From: Microbacterium sp. LKL04
GTDB lineage: Bacteria > Actinomycetota > Actinomycetes > Actinomycetales > Microbacteriaceae
NCBI RefSeq assembly: GCF_900102005.1
Contig: NZ_LT627736.1
Location: forward strand, 2,356,001 to 2,420,000
Direction of reading: 5' to 3'
DNA: 64,000 bases
Made by a program: the position numbers and the translations under genes
In this document: positions 1-8,315 of the stretch, piece after piece
Layout: each line of letters starts with the position of its first letter
Position numbering within the stretch: the first letter of the stretch is position 1
Notes under the pieces: model-generated
Seen by the model: the letters and a program-made list of their open reading frames with translations, nothing else
Told to the model about the DNA's origin: nothing
Databases searched by the model: none

Positions 1-75
1 CGTCAGGTACTGACGGCTCCCGCCGCCGACCGCCGCGTCGATGTCTGAGGCGCGGATGACGGATACCTGGGGCAC
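1..75 (-). CDS. 5' end of a truncated gene of unknown function
   Basis: From a GTG at 75 the minus strand reads 25 codons with no stop, starting MPQVSVIRASDIDAAVGG and running off the window edge. The GTG lies 9 bases after the stop of the HEAT-repeat gene, the kind of tight spacing seen throughout this window, so co-transcription is likely. The codons end mostly in G or C, as real genes here do. There is too little protein to name a family. An ATG at 83 opens a different frame that hits a stop before the edge, so it is less likely. Confidence 0.35.
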   Translation of the reverse strand, partial: MPQVSVIRASDIDAAVGGGSRQYLT

Positions 76-84
76 CCCGTCATG

Positions 85-726
85 CTAGCGGCCGACTTCA
101 GACGCCTGCGCCGCAGCCACGGCCTCGTCGTACGTCGCCTCCGGGTCGTCCATCAGTCGCGCGGTCACGGCGGCGTGGGCGCGCGTGTACGGGCCACCCG
201 TCGCGAGTGCCCAGTCGACCTGCGGACGCGCCGGCTCGCCCAGCGTCGCGAACGCCTCGCTCAGACTGCGCCGGGTGTCGTCCTCGCCGCGGGCGAACTG
301 CGTCGCCAGGGTCGTCGCGAGAGCGGATGCCTCGGCTGCCGGCACGTGCCGTGCTGCCGTCCGCCAGGCCACGCGCGCGACCGCGTCGTCGGCATCCTTC
401 AGCAGGTCGGCGGTGATCGCCGGCCACACGCGCGGACCGCCGATCTTCGACATCGTGTGCAACGCCTGCGCCCGGATCTGGGCCCCGCGTGAGCCGAGTT
501 CGACGAGGAGCCGGTCGATGACCTCATCGGCGTCGTGTCGGGTCAACGCCCAGGTCAGCATCTCGCGCACGAGGAACTGCGGCTCGATGCGGCACTGCGC
601 CACGAGCACCGGGATGTACTCCGAGCGCGGGTGGGTGCCCGCCGTCATCGCGGCCTGCACGCGCGCGGACGGGTCGAGCGACGCGAGGGCGGCCTCGAGC
701 CGGTCTGCAGCGGACGTCTCGGTCAT
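85..726 (-). CDS. HEAT-repeat domain protein
   Basis: The 213-residue product is predicted to be all-helical and has no signal peptide or membrane segment. Residues from about 15 to 200 fall into repeats of 30-35 residues with the pattern of HEAT/PBS-lyase repeats, for example VREMLTWALTRHDADEVIDR followed by AQALHTMSKIGGPRVWPAI. Such proteins usually act as cytoplasmic scaffolds; the partner cannot be told from the sequence. The ATG at 726 is preceded by GAGGTGA, an acceptable ribosome site. It may form an operon with the truncated gene downstream. No enzymatic residues are evident. Confidence 0.8.
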   Translation of the reverse strand: MTETSAADRLEAALASLDPSARVQAAMTAGTHPRSEYIPVLVAQCRIEPQFLVREMLTWALTRHDADEVIDRLLVELGSRGAQIRAQALHTMSKIGGPRVWPAITADLLKDADDAVARVAWRTAARHVPAAEASALATTLATQFARGEDDTRRSLSEAFATLGEPARPQVDWALATGGPYTRAHAAVTARLMDDPEATYDEAVAAAQASEVGR

Positions 727-772
727 GGGTCACCTCACGGGGTCGGGCGGGATGCGGCATCCCACCCTCACT

Positions 773-800
773 GGAACACGCCGAGGTGAGCGAGTGTTCC
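773..800 (-). terminator. Hairpin after the glycosylase gene (possible terminator)
   Basis: GGAACAC at 773-779 and GTGTTCC at 794-800 form a 7-bp stem just past the stop of the DNA glycosylase gene, where the long minus-strand zinc cluster ends. There is no T-run, as is usual for actinobacterial terminators. A second imperfect dyad, GGGATGC/GGCATCC, lies at 750-762. Confidence 0.35.
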
Positions 801-813
801 CGGCATCGCGACC

Positions 814-1479
814 TTAGCCCGCGGCCTCGCGCGCCCCTCTCCCCCAGCGGAACGCCGACACCGACGGGTCGCCCGGGATCCAGAAGCGCCACGGGAACGC
901 GTCGGTCCCGGCGATCCCTGCGACGCCGACCCGCGGTCCCGTCGCGATCTCGACCAGCGGATCGGCGCGCAGGAACAGCCGCGCGCTCGCGCCGGCCTGC
1001 TCCTCCCCCGTGACCGCGTCGATGCCGTCGTGCACGGGATTCCGCAGCCCCACCGCATCGCCGAGGCGGCCGGGTCCGCGGGCCAGGTCGCGCGCGGTGC
1101 GCGCCGCGGGCCGGCGGGCGTGCGCGGCATCCGCTCCGTCGACGACCTCTCCGCCGCGCAGCAGGATTCCGCCCGCGACACCCTCGGGACCGCACACGAC
1201 ATTGACGCACGAATGGATGCCGTGGCTCAGGTACACGTACAGATGGCCGGGTTCGCCCCACATCGTCGCATTGCGGGCGGTCGGCCCCATCCGCGCGTGC
1301 GAGCCGGGGTCGGCCTGCGGCCCCGTCCCGCGGCCGTGGTACGCCTCCACCTCGGTGATCCGCAGGGCGACGAAGCCGGTCGCGGTCGTCACGTGCAGCT
1401 CGCCACCGAGCAGGGTCGGCGCGACATCGGCCGGGAGTCCCGCCAGGGCTTCGCGGGTCGCGGCGACGAGGGCGGTCAC
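814..1479 (-). CDS. mpg: DNA-3-methyladenine glycosylase (AAG/Mpg family)
   Basis: This enzyme excises 3-methyladenine and other alkylated or deaminated purines in base-excision repair. The 221-residue length fits the single-domain AAG family. The family core is plain: ITEVEAYHG carries the catalytic glutamate, followed by SHARMGPTARNATMWGEPG, YVYLSHGIHSCVNVVC and GGILLRGGE. I chose GTG 1479 because it overlaps the upstream TGA as GTGA, the same junction used repeatedly here; the frame is open further upstream but reads unlike the family. It is the last gene of the run beginning with znuA, so it may be translated from that transcript, although a role in zinc biology is not implied. Confidence 0.93.
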   Translation of the reverse strand: MTALVAATREALAGLPADVAPTLLGGELHVTTATGFVALRITEVEAYHGRGTGPQADPGSHARMGPTARNATMWGEPGHLYVYLSHGIHSCVNVVCGPEGVAGGILLRGGEVVDGADAAHARRPAARTARDLARGPGRLGDAVGLRNPVHDGIDAVTGEEQAGASARLFLRADPLVEIATGPRVGVAGIAGTDAFPWRFWIPGDPSVSAFRWGRGAREAAG

Positions 1480-2864
1480 AGCGAGGGGGCCTTCCGGCAC
1501 CAGGCGACGTCGAACCCCTCCATGACGGTGACCTGCGTCCCGTCGAGGGCGTAGATGCGCGTCTCGAGCGTCGTCGGCAGCGGCAGCGTGTAACCGTCGT
1601 ACGGGTTGTCGACCACGTTCGGTGCGATGACGAGAGCCGCGTACCGGCCGCTCGGCGACACGCACGTCTGGAGGAGTCCGTCGGCGGGATCGACCTTCGC
1701 GACCACGCTCGCCTTGCCGTCGGCATCCACCCGCATGATGTTCGTGCCGAGCGGGTTCAGCCCGTCGAACGGGGTGAGGGCGCGAAGGGTCGACCCGTCG
1801 GACATCGCCAGGACCGAGCCGGTCTGACCGAGCTCCCCCGCCGTCGGGGGGAGCGGGTTCTCCTTCGCCGAGGCGAGGTCGACGATCGCCGGTCCGTCGA
1901 CGCGCTCGATGTAGGCCGTCGTCCCGGCGATGTCGTCGATCCCGATCGCATTCCCGAGCTCCACGGGAGGCGCCCCCGCCGACGACACGAGGCTGAGCGC
2001 GCCGTCGAAGGTGAGCATGAGGATCGTGTCGGTCCCGGGGACGAACCGCCAGTCCTCGACCCGCTTGTCGGCCCCGGTCACCGAGATCTCGGCGGGCCCC
2101 GCGCCCGGGTCCGCGGTCGAGCCCGTGAAGAGCAGGCTCTCGCGTCCCCCGGATGCCGAGATGTCGGCATCCGTGAAGGTGTAACCGATCGTGTTGCCGC
2201 GTTCTGCGCTCTGCAGGTTCGTCACGACGCCCTCACCGGGCAGGGTGAGCTCCTTCGGCTGGGAGCCGTCGGTGCGCGTGACGATGAGGTGCGACACCCC
2301 GTCTTCGAGGGTGGATACGACGAGGTGCGCGGCCGTCGCGCGGAAGTCCTCGATGTGCTCGTGCTCGAACACGGGCTCCGTGTTGCCGTCGAGGTCGACG
2401 CGGTAGATCTTGTCGCCGCCCTCGCTGCGCTGCAGGACGTACGAGTGCAGCTTCGGCGTGGCGAACGACTCCTCGACGGTCGAGGCCGGGCCGCCCCCGA
2501 GACCCGCCAACCGGTCGATGCGGATCGTGTACGTCGTCTCGTCCCAGAGCGGATCCGTGAAGCGGATGCCGACACTCCGCCCCGAGGTGTCGACGCTGAA
2601 CGGCGCCGCCGGCGTGATGGTGACCTGTGCGGCATCCACCTTCTGGAGCGACTGCGTCGTCTCGAAGATCACGCGGGAACCGGGGGAGGAGACGGCGGCG
2701 GCCGTGTCGGCCTGGACCGAGGTGATCCGAGGACCCTGCAGGGTCGTGATGACGCCGGCGGCGAGCGCCACGAGCGCGAGGACCGCGACGACCGCGATCA
2801 CACGTACCGAGAACCCGCGGGCCTGCCGACGCTGGCGCTGAGCGCGCCGGCTGTCAGAACTCAT
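1476..2864 (-). CDS. Membrane-anchored beta-propeller-like protein
   Basis: The 462-residue protein starts with a basic stretch and one hydrophobic segment at about residues 20-42, then a large extracytoplasmic region. The first part (about 50-130) looks like an Ig-like domain. The rest contains repeated strand motifs such as KIYRVDLDG and HLIVTRTDG, typical of TolB/WD-like propellers. ATG 2864 has an AAGGA site. It overlaps the YcgQ-like gene by 11 bases and shares GTGA with the glycosylase gene, so it belongs to the zinc cluster transcript. The ligand is unknown. I see no catalytic motif; binding or sensing outside the membrane is an inference only. Confidence 0.7.
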   Translation of the reverse strand: MSSDSRRAQRQRRQARGFSVRVIAVVAVLALVALAAGVITTLQGPRITSVQADTAAAVSSPGSRVIFETTQSLQKVDAAQVTITPAAPFSVDTSGRSVGIRFTDPLWDETTYTIRIDRLAGLGGGPASTVEESFATPKLHSYVLQRSEGGDKIYRVDLDGNTEPVFEHEHIEDFRATAAHLVVSTLEDGVSHLIVTRTDGSQPKELTLPGEGVVTNLQSAERGNTIGYTFTDADISASGGRESLLFTGSTADPGAGPAEISVTGADKRVEDWRFVPGTDTILMLTFDGALSLVSSAGAPPVELGNAIGIDDIAGTTAYIERVDGPAIVDLASAKENPLPPTAGELGQTGSVLAMSDGSTLRALTPFDGLNPLGTNIMRVDADGKASVVAKVDPADGLLQTCVSPSGRYAALVIAPNVVDNPYDGYTLPLPTTLETRIYALDGTQVTVMEGFDVAWCRKAPSL

Positions 2865-3627
2865 ACGGGTCCTTGGGCTCGTCGATCTGCTCGACGGAGG
2901 CCGCCGTCACCTGCAGCTGACCGTCGACGTCGCGGATGGTCCCCGTCACGGTCACCCACTGGCCCTTGCGGGGGATGTCGTCGGTGGCGACCGGAAGGCT
3001 CGCCGGCTGCGCGTCGATGACGCAGTGGGTGATGATGAGCCGCGTCAGGGCGAAGCCCTGCTGGCCGGGAGCGACGAAGCCGGTCAGCGAGATCTCGGTG
3101 CCGTCGAACACCTCGGGGTCGGTCGCCGTCGCGAACACGCTCGCCCAGTCGCCGATGCCGAACGAGGCCGTGTCGCCGGTGATCGCGAGCGCGACGGTGT
3201 CGGCGTTCTGGAACAGCGGTGCCGAGCCGGTGGTGCGGGATGCCGCCAGCTCCGCCGACAGCGTGGCCGGCGGGACGACCAGCATCGTTCCCGCGAGACC
3301 GAGCGCGAGCGCCCCTCCCGCAACCGTCGCCGCGGTGCCGACGACCTGGCGGGGCGTGCGCGGCGAACGCTCGTCGTGATCGTGGTGGTCGTGGTCGGCG
3401 GGCGCGTCGCCGTGGTCGTGCCCGTGATCCTCCGCCGCGCCGAGCGGCAGGACGAAGCTGATCGCGCACCCGACGAGCGCGAGGGCAGCCATCGAGACCG
3501 CGAACCACGACGACTCGGGGTTGATGTAGAGCCCGAGCCGGCCGGTCACCGCGAGGGCGATCGTCAGGGCCGAGATCAGTGCGACCGCGCCGACGCCCAG
3601 CATCCGGAACCACACGGTGTCACGCAA
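2854..3627 (-). CDS. TIGR03943/YcgQ-family membrane protein with His-rich loop
   Basis: The protein has two N-terminal membrane segments, a short His/Asp-rich linker (EDHGHDHGDAPADHDHHDHD), another hydrophobic segment and a C-terminal beta-rich domain ending PYEF. This is the layout of the TIGR03943/DUF1980 (YcgQ) family, normally encoded beside a UPF0718 (YcgR) permease, exactly as here. The His-rich linker and its place beside zur and znuABC suggest zinc or another divalent metal, but its biochemical role is not settled in the literature I know. The frame opens with TTG at 3627, overlapping the permease gene by 8 bases; GTG 3615 is an alternative start. Confidence 0.82.
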   Translation of the reverse strand: MRDTVWFRMLGVGAVALISALTIALAVTGRLGLYINPESSWFAVSMAALALVGCAISFVLPLGAAEDHGHDHGDAPADHDHHDHDERSPRTPRQVVGTAATVAGGALALGLAGTMLVVPPATLSAELAASRTTGSAPLFQNADTVALAITGDTASFGIGDWASVFATATDPEVFDGTEISLTGFVAPGQQGFALTRLIITHCVIDAQPASLPVATDDIPRKGQWVTVTGTIRDVDGQLQVTAASVEQIDEPKDPYEF

Positions 3628-4651
3628 GGAGGTTCACCGCCCCTCCGATCGCGGCCGCCGCGAGGACGACCGCGGCGACCAGGACGCCGAGGACCCGGGT
3701 GCGGAAGGTGGTGCGCAGGAGCGCGAGCATCTTCACGTCGACGAGGGGACCCACGAGGAGGAATGCGACGATGGCGCCCGGGGTGAACGTCGAGGCGAAC
3801 GAGAGCGCGAAGAACGAGTCGACGTTGGAGCAGATCGACACGATCATCGCGAGCATGATCATCGCGGCGATCGAGAGGGCAGGGTTCGACCCGATCGACA
3901 GCAGCACATCGCGCGGCACGACGACCTGCACCGCACCCGCGACGGCCGAACCGATGATGAGAGCGGGCATGACGGCGCGCAGCTCGACGACGAACTGCGC
4001 GAGGCTGCGCCGACCGCGGTCGCCCGTGACGCCCTGCTCGGCCAGGCACGCGTCGCGGAAGCGATCGGTGATGAGGGAGTCCTGATCGGGATGCCGACTG
4101 TACAGCCATCCGATGACGTTCGCGATGAGGTACCCGCCGAGCAGGCGCGCGACGAGGATGCCGTCGTCGAAGCCGAAGGCCTGGTGGGTCGTGATGATGA
4201 CGATCGGGTTCACGATGGGCGCCGCGACCAGGAAGGTCAGCGTCTCGGCGACCGAGAACCCGCGCATCATGAGCCCGCGGGCGAAGGGGACGTTGCCGCA
4301 CTCGCAGACCGGGATCAGCATGCCCAGGAGGGAGAGGACGGCGCGGCGGCCCCAGGGGTTCCGCGGCATCCAGCGTTCGATGACCCCCGGCGGCACCCAC
4401 ACCTGCACGACGATCGAGAGGATCACGCCGAGCATCACGAACGGCAGCGACTCGATGAGGACGCTGAGGGCGAGGGTCAGGCCGTCCTGCGCGCGAGTCG
4501 GGAGCTCGGGTGATGGGCTCCACAGCGCCACGCCGATGAGCGCCAGAACGCCGATGAAACCGAGCCCCAGCCAGAGCGCACCGCGCGCAGCCGACCCCCG
4601 TACGGGGGTCGACGACGTTCGGGATGCCGCGGGGCGGACCTCAGTCCGCAC
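3620..4651 (-). CDS. UPF0718 (YcgR-type) permease
   Basis: The 343-residue protein has about eight hydrophobic segments. Two related blocks, around PVCECGNVPFARGLM and later CSNVDSFFALSFA, are the paired P-x-C-x-C-G and C-S-x-D signatures of UPF0718 permeases. These conserved cysteines make metal or thiol chemistry plausible. It is encoded between zur and the His-rich YcgQ-like partner, with 11- and 8-base overlaps. GTG 4651 has GAGG just upstream. Family members are often listed simply as permeases; the transported substrate is unknown, and zinc is inferred from context only. Confidence 0.85.
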   Translation of the reverse strand: MRTEVRPAASRTSSTPVRGSAARGALWLGLGFIGVLALIGVALWSPSPELPTRAQDGLTLALSVLIESLPFVMLGVILSIVVQVWVPPGVIERWMPRNPWGRRAVLSLLGMLIPVCECGNVPFARGLMMRGFSVAETLTFLVAAPIVNPIVIITTHQAFGFDDGILVARLLGGYLIANVIGWLYSRHPDQDSLITDRFRDACLAEQGVTGDRGRRSLAQFVVELRAVMPALIIGSAVAGAVQVVVPRDVLLSIGSNPALSIAAMIMLAMIVSICSNVDSFFALSFASTFTPGAIVAFLLVGPLVDVKMLALLRTTFRTRVLGVLVAAVVLAAAAIGGAVNLLA

Positions 4652-5069
4652 GAGCCTCGGGCCGGTCGTCGCCCCGCGCGATCCGGGCGCTGCACTCGGC
4701 GCACGTACCGAAGATGTCGACGACGTGCTCGGCGTCGGTGAAGCCGTTCGCCGCCGCCGTGCGCTTCGCCCAGGTCTCGACCTCGGTGGCCTCGATCTCG
4801 ACGGCCTTGCCGCACACCCGGCAGATCAGGTGATGGTGATGTCCGGTGCTGGCGCACGCCCGGTAGATCGCCTCGCCCTCGGGAGACTGCAGCTGGTCCG
4901 CCTCACCGCTGGCGGCGAGGGTCGCGAGAGCCCGGTAGACGGTCGCGAGGCCGATCCCAGTGTTCTCGTCGCGGAGTGCGGCGTGCAGATCCTGGGCGCT
5001 CACGAATCCCGGGGCGTCGGACAGCGCCGAGCGGACGCGCTCGCGCTGCCAGGTGTTGCGCTGGGCCAT
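4641..5069 (-). CDS. zur: Fur-family regulator, probable zinc sensor Zur
   Basis: The 142-residue protein has the Fur fold: a winged helix in residues 1-75 (recognition region GIGLATVYRALATL) and a metal-binding dimer domain. The run HHHH at 77-80, C83-x2-C86 and C123-x2-C126 are the expected metal sites, the two CxxC pairs being the structural zinc. Zinc specificity is inferred from the surrounding znu genes. It would repress zinc uptake when zinc is plentiful. The start ATG 5069 lies 9 bases after znuB, so zur is probably part of the operon it controls, an autoregulated arrangement. Confidence 0.92.
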   Translation of the reverse strand: MAQRNTWQRERVRSALSDAPGFVSAQDLHAALRDENTGIGLATVYRALATLAASGEADQLQSPEGEAIYRACASTGHHHHLICRVCGKAVEIEATEVETWAKRTAAANGFTDAEHVVDIFGTCAECSARIARGDDRPEARAD

Positions 5070-5078
5070 GCGCGGATT

Positions 5079-5978
5079 CTACGCTCGCGCCCTAGCGACG
5101 GGCTGGGTGCCTCGGGAGGCATCCGTCCGCTGCACCCGCCCCCGGCGATCGCCGAAGACGCGGCAGACGAGATAGATGACGAACGAGATCGTCGTGATGT
5201 AGGGGCTCACCGGCAGGGTGCCGGCGACGGCGAGCAGGATGCCGCCGACTGCGGAGACGACGCCGAAGAGGGCCGCGAGCAGCGGGACCGCGACGGGCCC
5301 GTGCGCGATACGCGCCGCGGCGGCGGCCGGAGTCACGAGCAAGGCGAGGACGAGGAGCGCGCCGATGATGTGCACGGCGACGGCGACCGCGAGACCCAGC
5401 AGCAGCATGAAGGCGAGCGAGATCAGCCCGGTCGGGACGCCGCGCGCCGCCGCGGACTGCGGATCGAGCGAGTCGAATCGCAGGGGACGCCAGATGAGCA
5501 GCAGCGCCACCAGTACGACGGCGGAGATGGCGATCAGCCAGGTGAGCTGATCGGACTGCACCGACACGATCTGCCCCGTCAGCAGGCTGAAGCGGTTGGC
5601 GCTCCGTCCGTCGTAGAGGGCGAGGAAGAGGATGCCGAGGCCCAGACCGAACGGCATGAGCACACCGATGATCGAGTTGCGGTCGCGCGCCCGCGAGCCG
5701 AGCCAGCCGATCAGGGCCGCGGCGACCATCGATCCGACGATCGACCCGGTGACGACGTCCGCGCCGATCAGGAGCGCCGCCGCCGCACCGGCGAACGACA
5801 GCTCGCTGATGCCGTGCACCGCGAAGGCCATGTCGCGCTGCAGCACGAACACGCCGATGAGCCCGCCGACGAGGCCGAGGATGGCGCCCGCCCACACCGA
5901 GTTCTGCACGAGTGCGAGGATCTGACCGTAGACCGGCACGCCGCCGAACATGGCGTTCGCGATGTCGTCCCAGTTCAT
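5079..5978 (-). CDS. znuB: Zinc ABC transporter permease ZnuB
   Basis: This 299-residue protein is the membrane subunit of an ABC-3 family metal importer. It has about eight hydrophobic helices and family segments such as FVLQRDMAFAVHGISELSFA near the N-terminus and HIIGALLVLALLVTPAAAA in the middle. ATG 5978 shares ATGA with the znuC stop. The transporter moves zinc, or possibly manganese, from the cell surface inward; zinc is favoured because zur is the next gene. The last 20 residues are basic and probably cytoplasmic. Confidence 0.93.
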   Translation of the reverse strand: MNWDDIANAMFGGVPVYGQILALVQNSVWAGAILGLVGGLIGVFVLQRDMAFAVHGISELSFAGAAAALLIGADVVTGSIVGSMVAAALIGWLGSRARDRNSIIGVLMPFGLGLGILFLALYDGRSANRFSLLTGQIVSVQSDQLTWLIAISAVVLVALLLIWRPLRFDSLDPQSAAARGVPTGLISLAFMLLLGLAVAVAVHIIGALLVLALLVTPAAAAARIAHGPVAVPLLAALFGVVSAVGGILLAVAGTLPVSPYITTISFVIYLVCRVFGDRRGRVQRTDASRGTQPVARARA

Positions 5979-6787
5979 GCGTGGTCCTCGTGATGATGGT
6001 GGGATGCCTCGGCGTCGGGCGCCCCGACGACGACCAACCGGTCGCCGGCTCGCAGCACGAAGACCGGCGCGCCGTAGAGGTCGGTGAGGACGGGAGAGGT
6101 CAGCACGTCCTTCGGCTTTCCGAGGGTGAAGCGGCCGTTCGCGATGTAGAGGATCCGGTCGACCTTGCCGAGCAGCGGGTTGATGTCGTGGGTGACGAGC
6201 AGGACCGCGGCTCCGCTGCGCCGATGCTTATCGATGAGTCCGACGACCGCCTGCTGGTTGGCGAGGTCGAGGCTCGTCAGCGGCTCGTCGCACAGCAGCA
6301 GTCGCGGGTCGTCGGCGAGGGCCTGCCCCACGCGCAGTCGCTGCTGCTCGCCACCGGAGAGGATGCCGACGGGGCGATCGGCGAACTCCGTCGCGCCGAT
6401 CTGGGTGATGAGCTCGTCGACCCGCTGGCGGTCCTTCCGGCGAGGGATCGGGGGTCCGAATCGGTGGCCGTTGACCCCGAGCGCGACGAGGTCGCGCCCC
6501 CGAAGGGCGGTGTCCCGTGGGAGCGGGCGGGTCTGCGGCAGGTAGCCGATTCCCCGGTTGCCCGCGCGGCGGACGCGCTTTCCGTCGACCTCGACGGACC
6601 CCTCGCTGAGGTCCTCGAGTCCGAGGATCGCGCGCAGCAGAGTGGTCTTGCCGGAACCGCTGGGACCGAGGACCGCGATGAGCTCGCCCGGCTCGACCGT
6701 CAGATCGAGACCGCTCCACAGTTCGCGACCGCCGCGCCGCAGTGCGGCACCCCGGATCTCGAGAGGGGCTGGTGCGTCCGGGGTCAC
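5975..6787 (-). CDS. znuC: Zinc ABC transporter ATPase ZnuC
   Basis: The 270-residue ATPase has Walker A GPSGSGKTTL at 41-50, Q-loop YLPQ near 82-85, signature LSGGEQQ at 143-149, Walker B LLLCDEP at 163-169 and a switch histidine in VTHD. The C-terminus is SHHHHEDHA, a small His cluster often found in znu-type systems. GTG 6787 overlaps the znuA stop as GTGA and was chosen over an upstream in-frame ATG at 6832 that would cut into znuA. It supplies energy to the permease encoded just downstream. Confidence 0.94.
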   Translation of the reverse strand: MTPDAPAPLEIRGAALRRGGRELWSGLDLTVEPGELIAVLGPSGSGKTTLLRAILGLEDLSEGSVEVDGKRVRRAGNRGIGYLPQTRPLPRDTALRGRDLVALGVNGHRFGPPIPRRKDRQRVDELITQIGATEFADRPVGILSGGEQQRLRVGQALADDPRLLLCDEPLTSLDLANQQAVVGLIDKHRRSGAAVLLVTHDINPLLGKVDRILYIANGRFTLGKPKDVLTSPVLTDLYGAPVFVLRAGDRLVVVGAPDAEASHHHHEDHA

Positions 6788-7776
6788 CGGGTCAGCGTAC
6801 CCGCCAGGTCGTCGATGTTCTTCTGCATCCATTCGACGTAGGTCAGACCCTCCGGGAGGATCTCGGTGAACTTCAGCACGGGGATGTCGTTCTTCTCGGC
6901 CAGCTTCGTCACCTCGGTGGTCTCGGCGCCGCCGGTCTGGGCATTGACGATGACGGTTCGGACCTCGCCGGAGTCGAGGATCTTCGTCGCTTCGAGCAGG
7001 GTGGCAGGCGGCACGTCCTGACCCTCTTCCACCGCTTCGCTGAACGCCTCGGGCGTCGCGTTCTCGAGACCGGCCGCAGCCGTGAGGTACAGCGGTACGG
7101 GCTCGGTCACGAAGATCTTCTCGCCCGCGTTAGCGGCCGAGATCTTCTCGAGGGAGGTCTCGAGCCCTGCGATGCCGTCGATGAGCTTCTTGGCGTTGGC
7201 CTCGAAGGTGTCGGCCTTGGCGGCATCCAGTTCACCGAGTTCGTGGGCGATGTCCTCGACGACGTGCTCAACGGTGTGCGGGTCGTACCAGACGTGCTCG
7301 TTGAACCCCTCGATGTGATCATGCCCCGCGTGATCACCCTCTTCGGCATGGTCGTGTCCGTCACCCTCGGCGTGCGCGTCGTCGGAGTGTCCCTCATTGC
7401 CGGGGTAGTCGTGCGAGTACTCGACGGCAGTGATGACCGGAGCTTTCGTACCGCTCGCCTCGATGAGTCCGTCGAGGAACGCGTCGTACCCGGCGCCGTT
7501 CTCGATCACGAGGTCGGCTTGCGACACCGTGAGCTGGTCGCGCGCGGACGCCTCGTACGAGTGCGGGTCCTGAGAGAGAGAGTCGATGATCGACGTGACC
7601 TCGACGTCGTCGCCGCCGATCGCGGCCGCGAGTGACCCGTAGACGTTCGTGGACGCGACGACCTTCAGGGTCGCGCTGTCGCTGGCAGAGGCGCCGGGGG
7701 TCGCGGTGGCGCAGCCGGCGAGAACGAGGACGGATCCGGCCGCGAGAGCGACGAGTGCGGGCACACGAGAGGTCAT
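6784..7776 (-). CDS. znuA: Zinc-binding lipoprotein ZnuA
   Basis: The 330-residue solute-binding protein is a lipoprotein: the signal peptide ends in VLAGC with the lipidated cysteine at residue 22. It belongs to the cluster A-I metal-binding family, with DPHSYE near 71 and HVWYDPH at 161-167 providing metal ligands. Residues 121-161 form a His/Asp/Glu-rich loop (HSDDAHAEGDGHDHAEEGDH), the mark of zinc rather than manganese proteins. ATG 7776 is only 7 bases after the -10 element, so the message is probably leaderless. It is the first gene of the cluster and lies under a Zur-box-like dyad. Confidence 0.95.
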   Translation of the reverse strand: MTSRVPALVALAAGSVLVLAGCATATPGASASDSATLKVVASTNVYGSLAAAIGGDDVEVTSIIDSLSQDPHSYEASARDQLTVSQADLVIENGAGYDAFLDGLIEASGTKAPVITAVEYSHDYPGNEGHSDDAHAEGDGHDHAEEGDHAGHDHIEGFNEHVWYDPHTVEHVVEDIAHELGELDAAKADTFEANAKKLIDGIAGLETSLEKISAANAGEKIFVTEPVPLYLTAAAGLENATPEAFSEAVEEGQDVPPATLLEATKILDSGEVRTVIVNAQTGGAETTEVTKLAEKNDIPVLKFTEILPEGLTYVEWMQKNIDDLAGTLTR

Positions 7777-7783
7777 GACGGCG

Positions 7784-7813
7784 AGTCTACGTGCTGTTGA
7801 TAACGGTTCTCAA
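7784..7813 (-). promoter_or_regulatory. znuA promoter with overlapping Zur-box-like dyad
   Basis: On the minus strand TTGAGA (7813-7808) and TAGACT (7789-7784) are separated by 18 bases and end 7 bases before the znuA ATG, a good -35/-10 pair for a leaderless message. The dyad TTGATAACGGTTCTCAA at 7797-7813 matches its own reverse complement at 15 of 17 positions and covers the -35 and half the spacer. It resembles actinobacterial Zur boxes, and binding there would block RNA polymerase. Confidence 0.72.
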
Positions 7814-7847
7814 ACTCAAGCGTCGATCCTCAGCGGACTCATCACCA

Positions 7848-8180
7848 TCACTTCTTCGGGTCGTGGCCCCAGTTCATCAGCGAGTAGCGCCAATCCGTGT
7901 CCGTCACATCGCCTTTCGGACGCTGCGTCGAGTGCCGGGCGACGTAACCGTGGACCTTCTTCATGTGCGCGTAGTCCGCGCCCGTCAGCTCGTCCTTCTT
8001 CTTGCGGAGGATCTTCACGATCCGGCGCCCGGAGGCATGCCCGGTGGACTCTCCTCCCCCGGACTTCTGGCCCACCGCCTTCGACTCGTCCGTGTCGAGC
8101 CATTTCTCGATCTGAGCGGCCGTCATGTTGACCGCACCGTCGAAGTCCGTCGTGATCTGCTGCTGCTCGTCGGCGTCCAT
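7848..8180 (-). CDS. DUF3140 domain protein
   Basis: The 110-residue protein is small, charged and soluble. It matches the DUF3140 pattern: an N-terminal helix pair (MTAAQIEKWLDTDES), a basic middle (GRRIVKILRKKKDELTGADY) and a C-terminal motif YSLMNWGHDPKK. DUF3140 proteins are common in actinobacteria and have no settled function; the basic middle might bind nucleic acid, which is only a guess. ATG 8180 has no clear ribosome site and the open frame continues upstream, so the start is not certain. It is divergent from the BLUF gene. Confidence 0.78.
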   Translation of the reverse strand: MDADEQQQITTDFDGAVNMTAAQIEKWLDTDESKAVGQKSGGGESTGHASGRRIVKILRKKKDELTGADYAHMKKVHGYVARHSTQRPKGDVTDTDWRYSLMNWGHDPKK

Positions 8181-8315
8181 TTGCCGAATGTGCCGGGCGG
8201 GGGAGCGGACTTCTTCCAAGGGGTTGCGCAAGGGCCGGATGGGCTTCCCGCCGGGTGTTACTGTCATCGAAACCGGGCGGCATCTCCTCCCGGCACGCCC
8301 GAGGGGATTACGAGG

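Noticed and set aside
4113..5993. Long open frame on the plus strand across permease, zur and znuB
   Set aside because: It lies opposite genes with convincing families and reads as low-complexity Arg/Asp/Gly-rich sequence.
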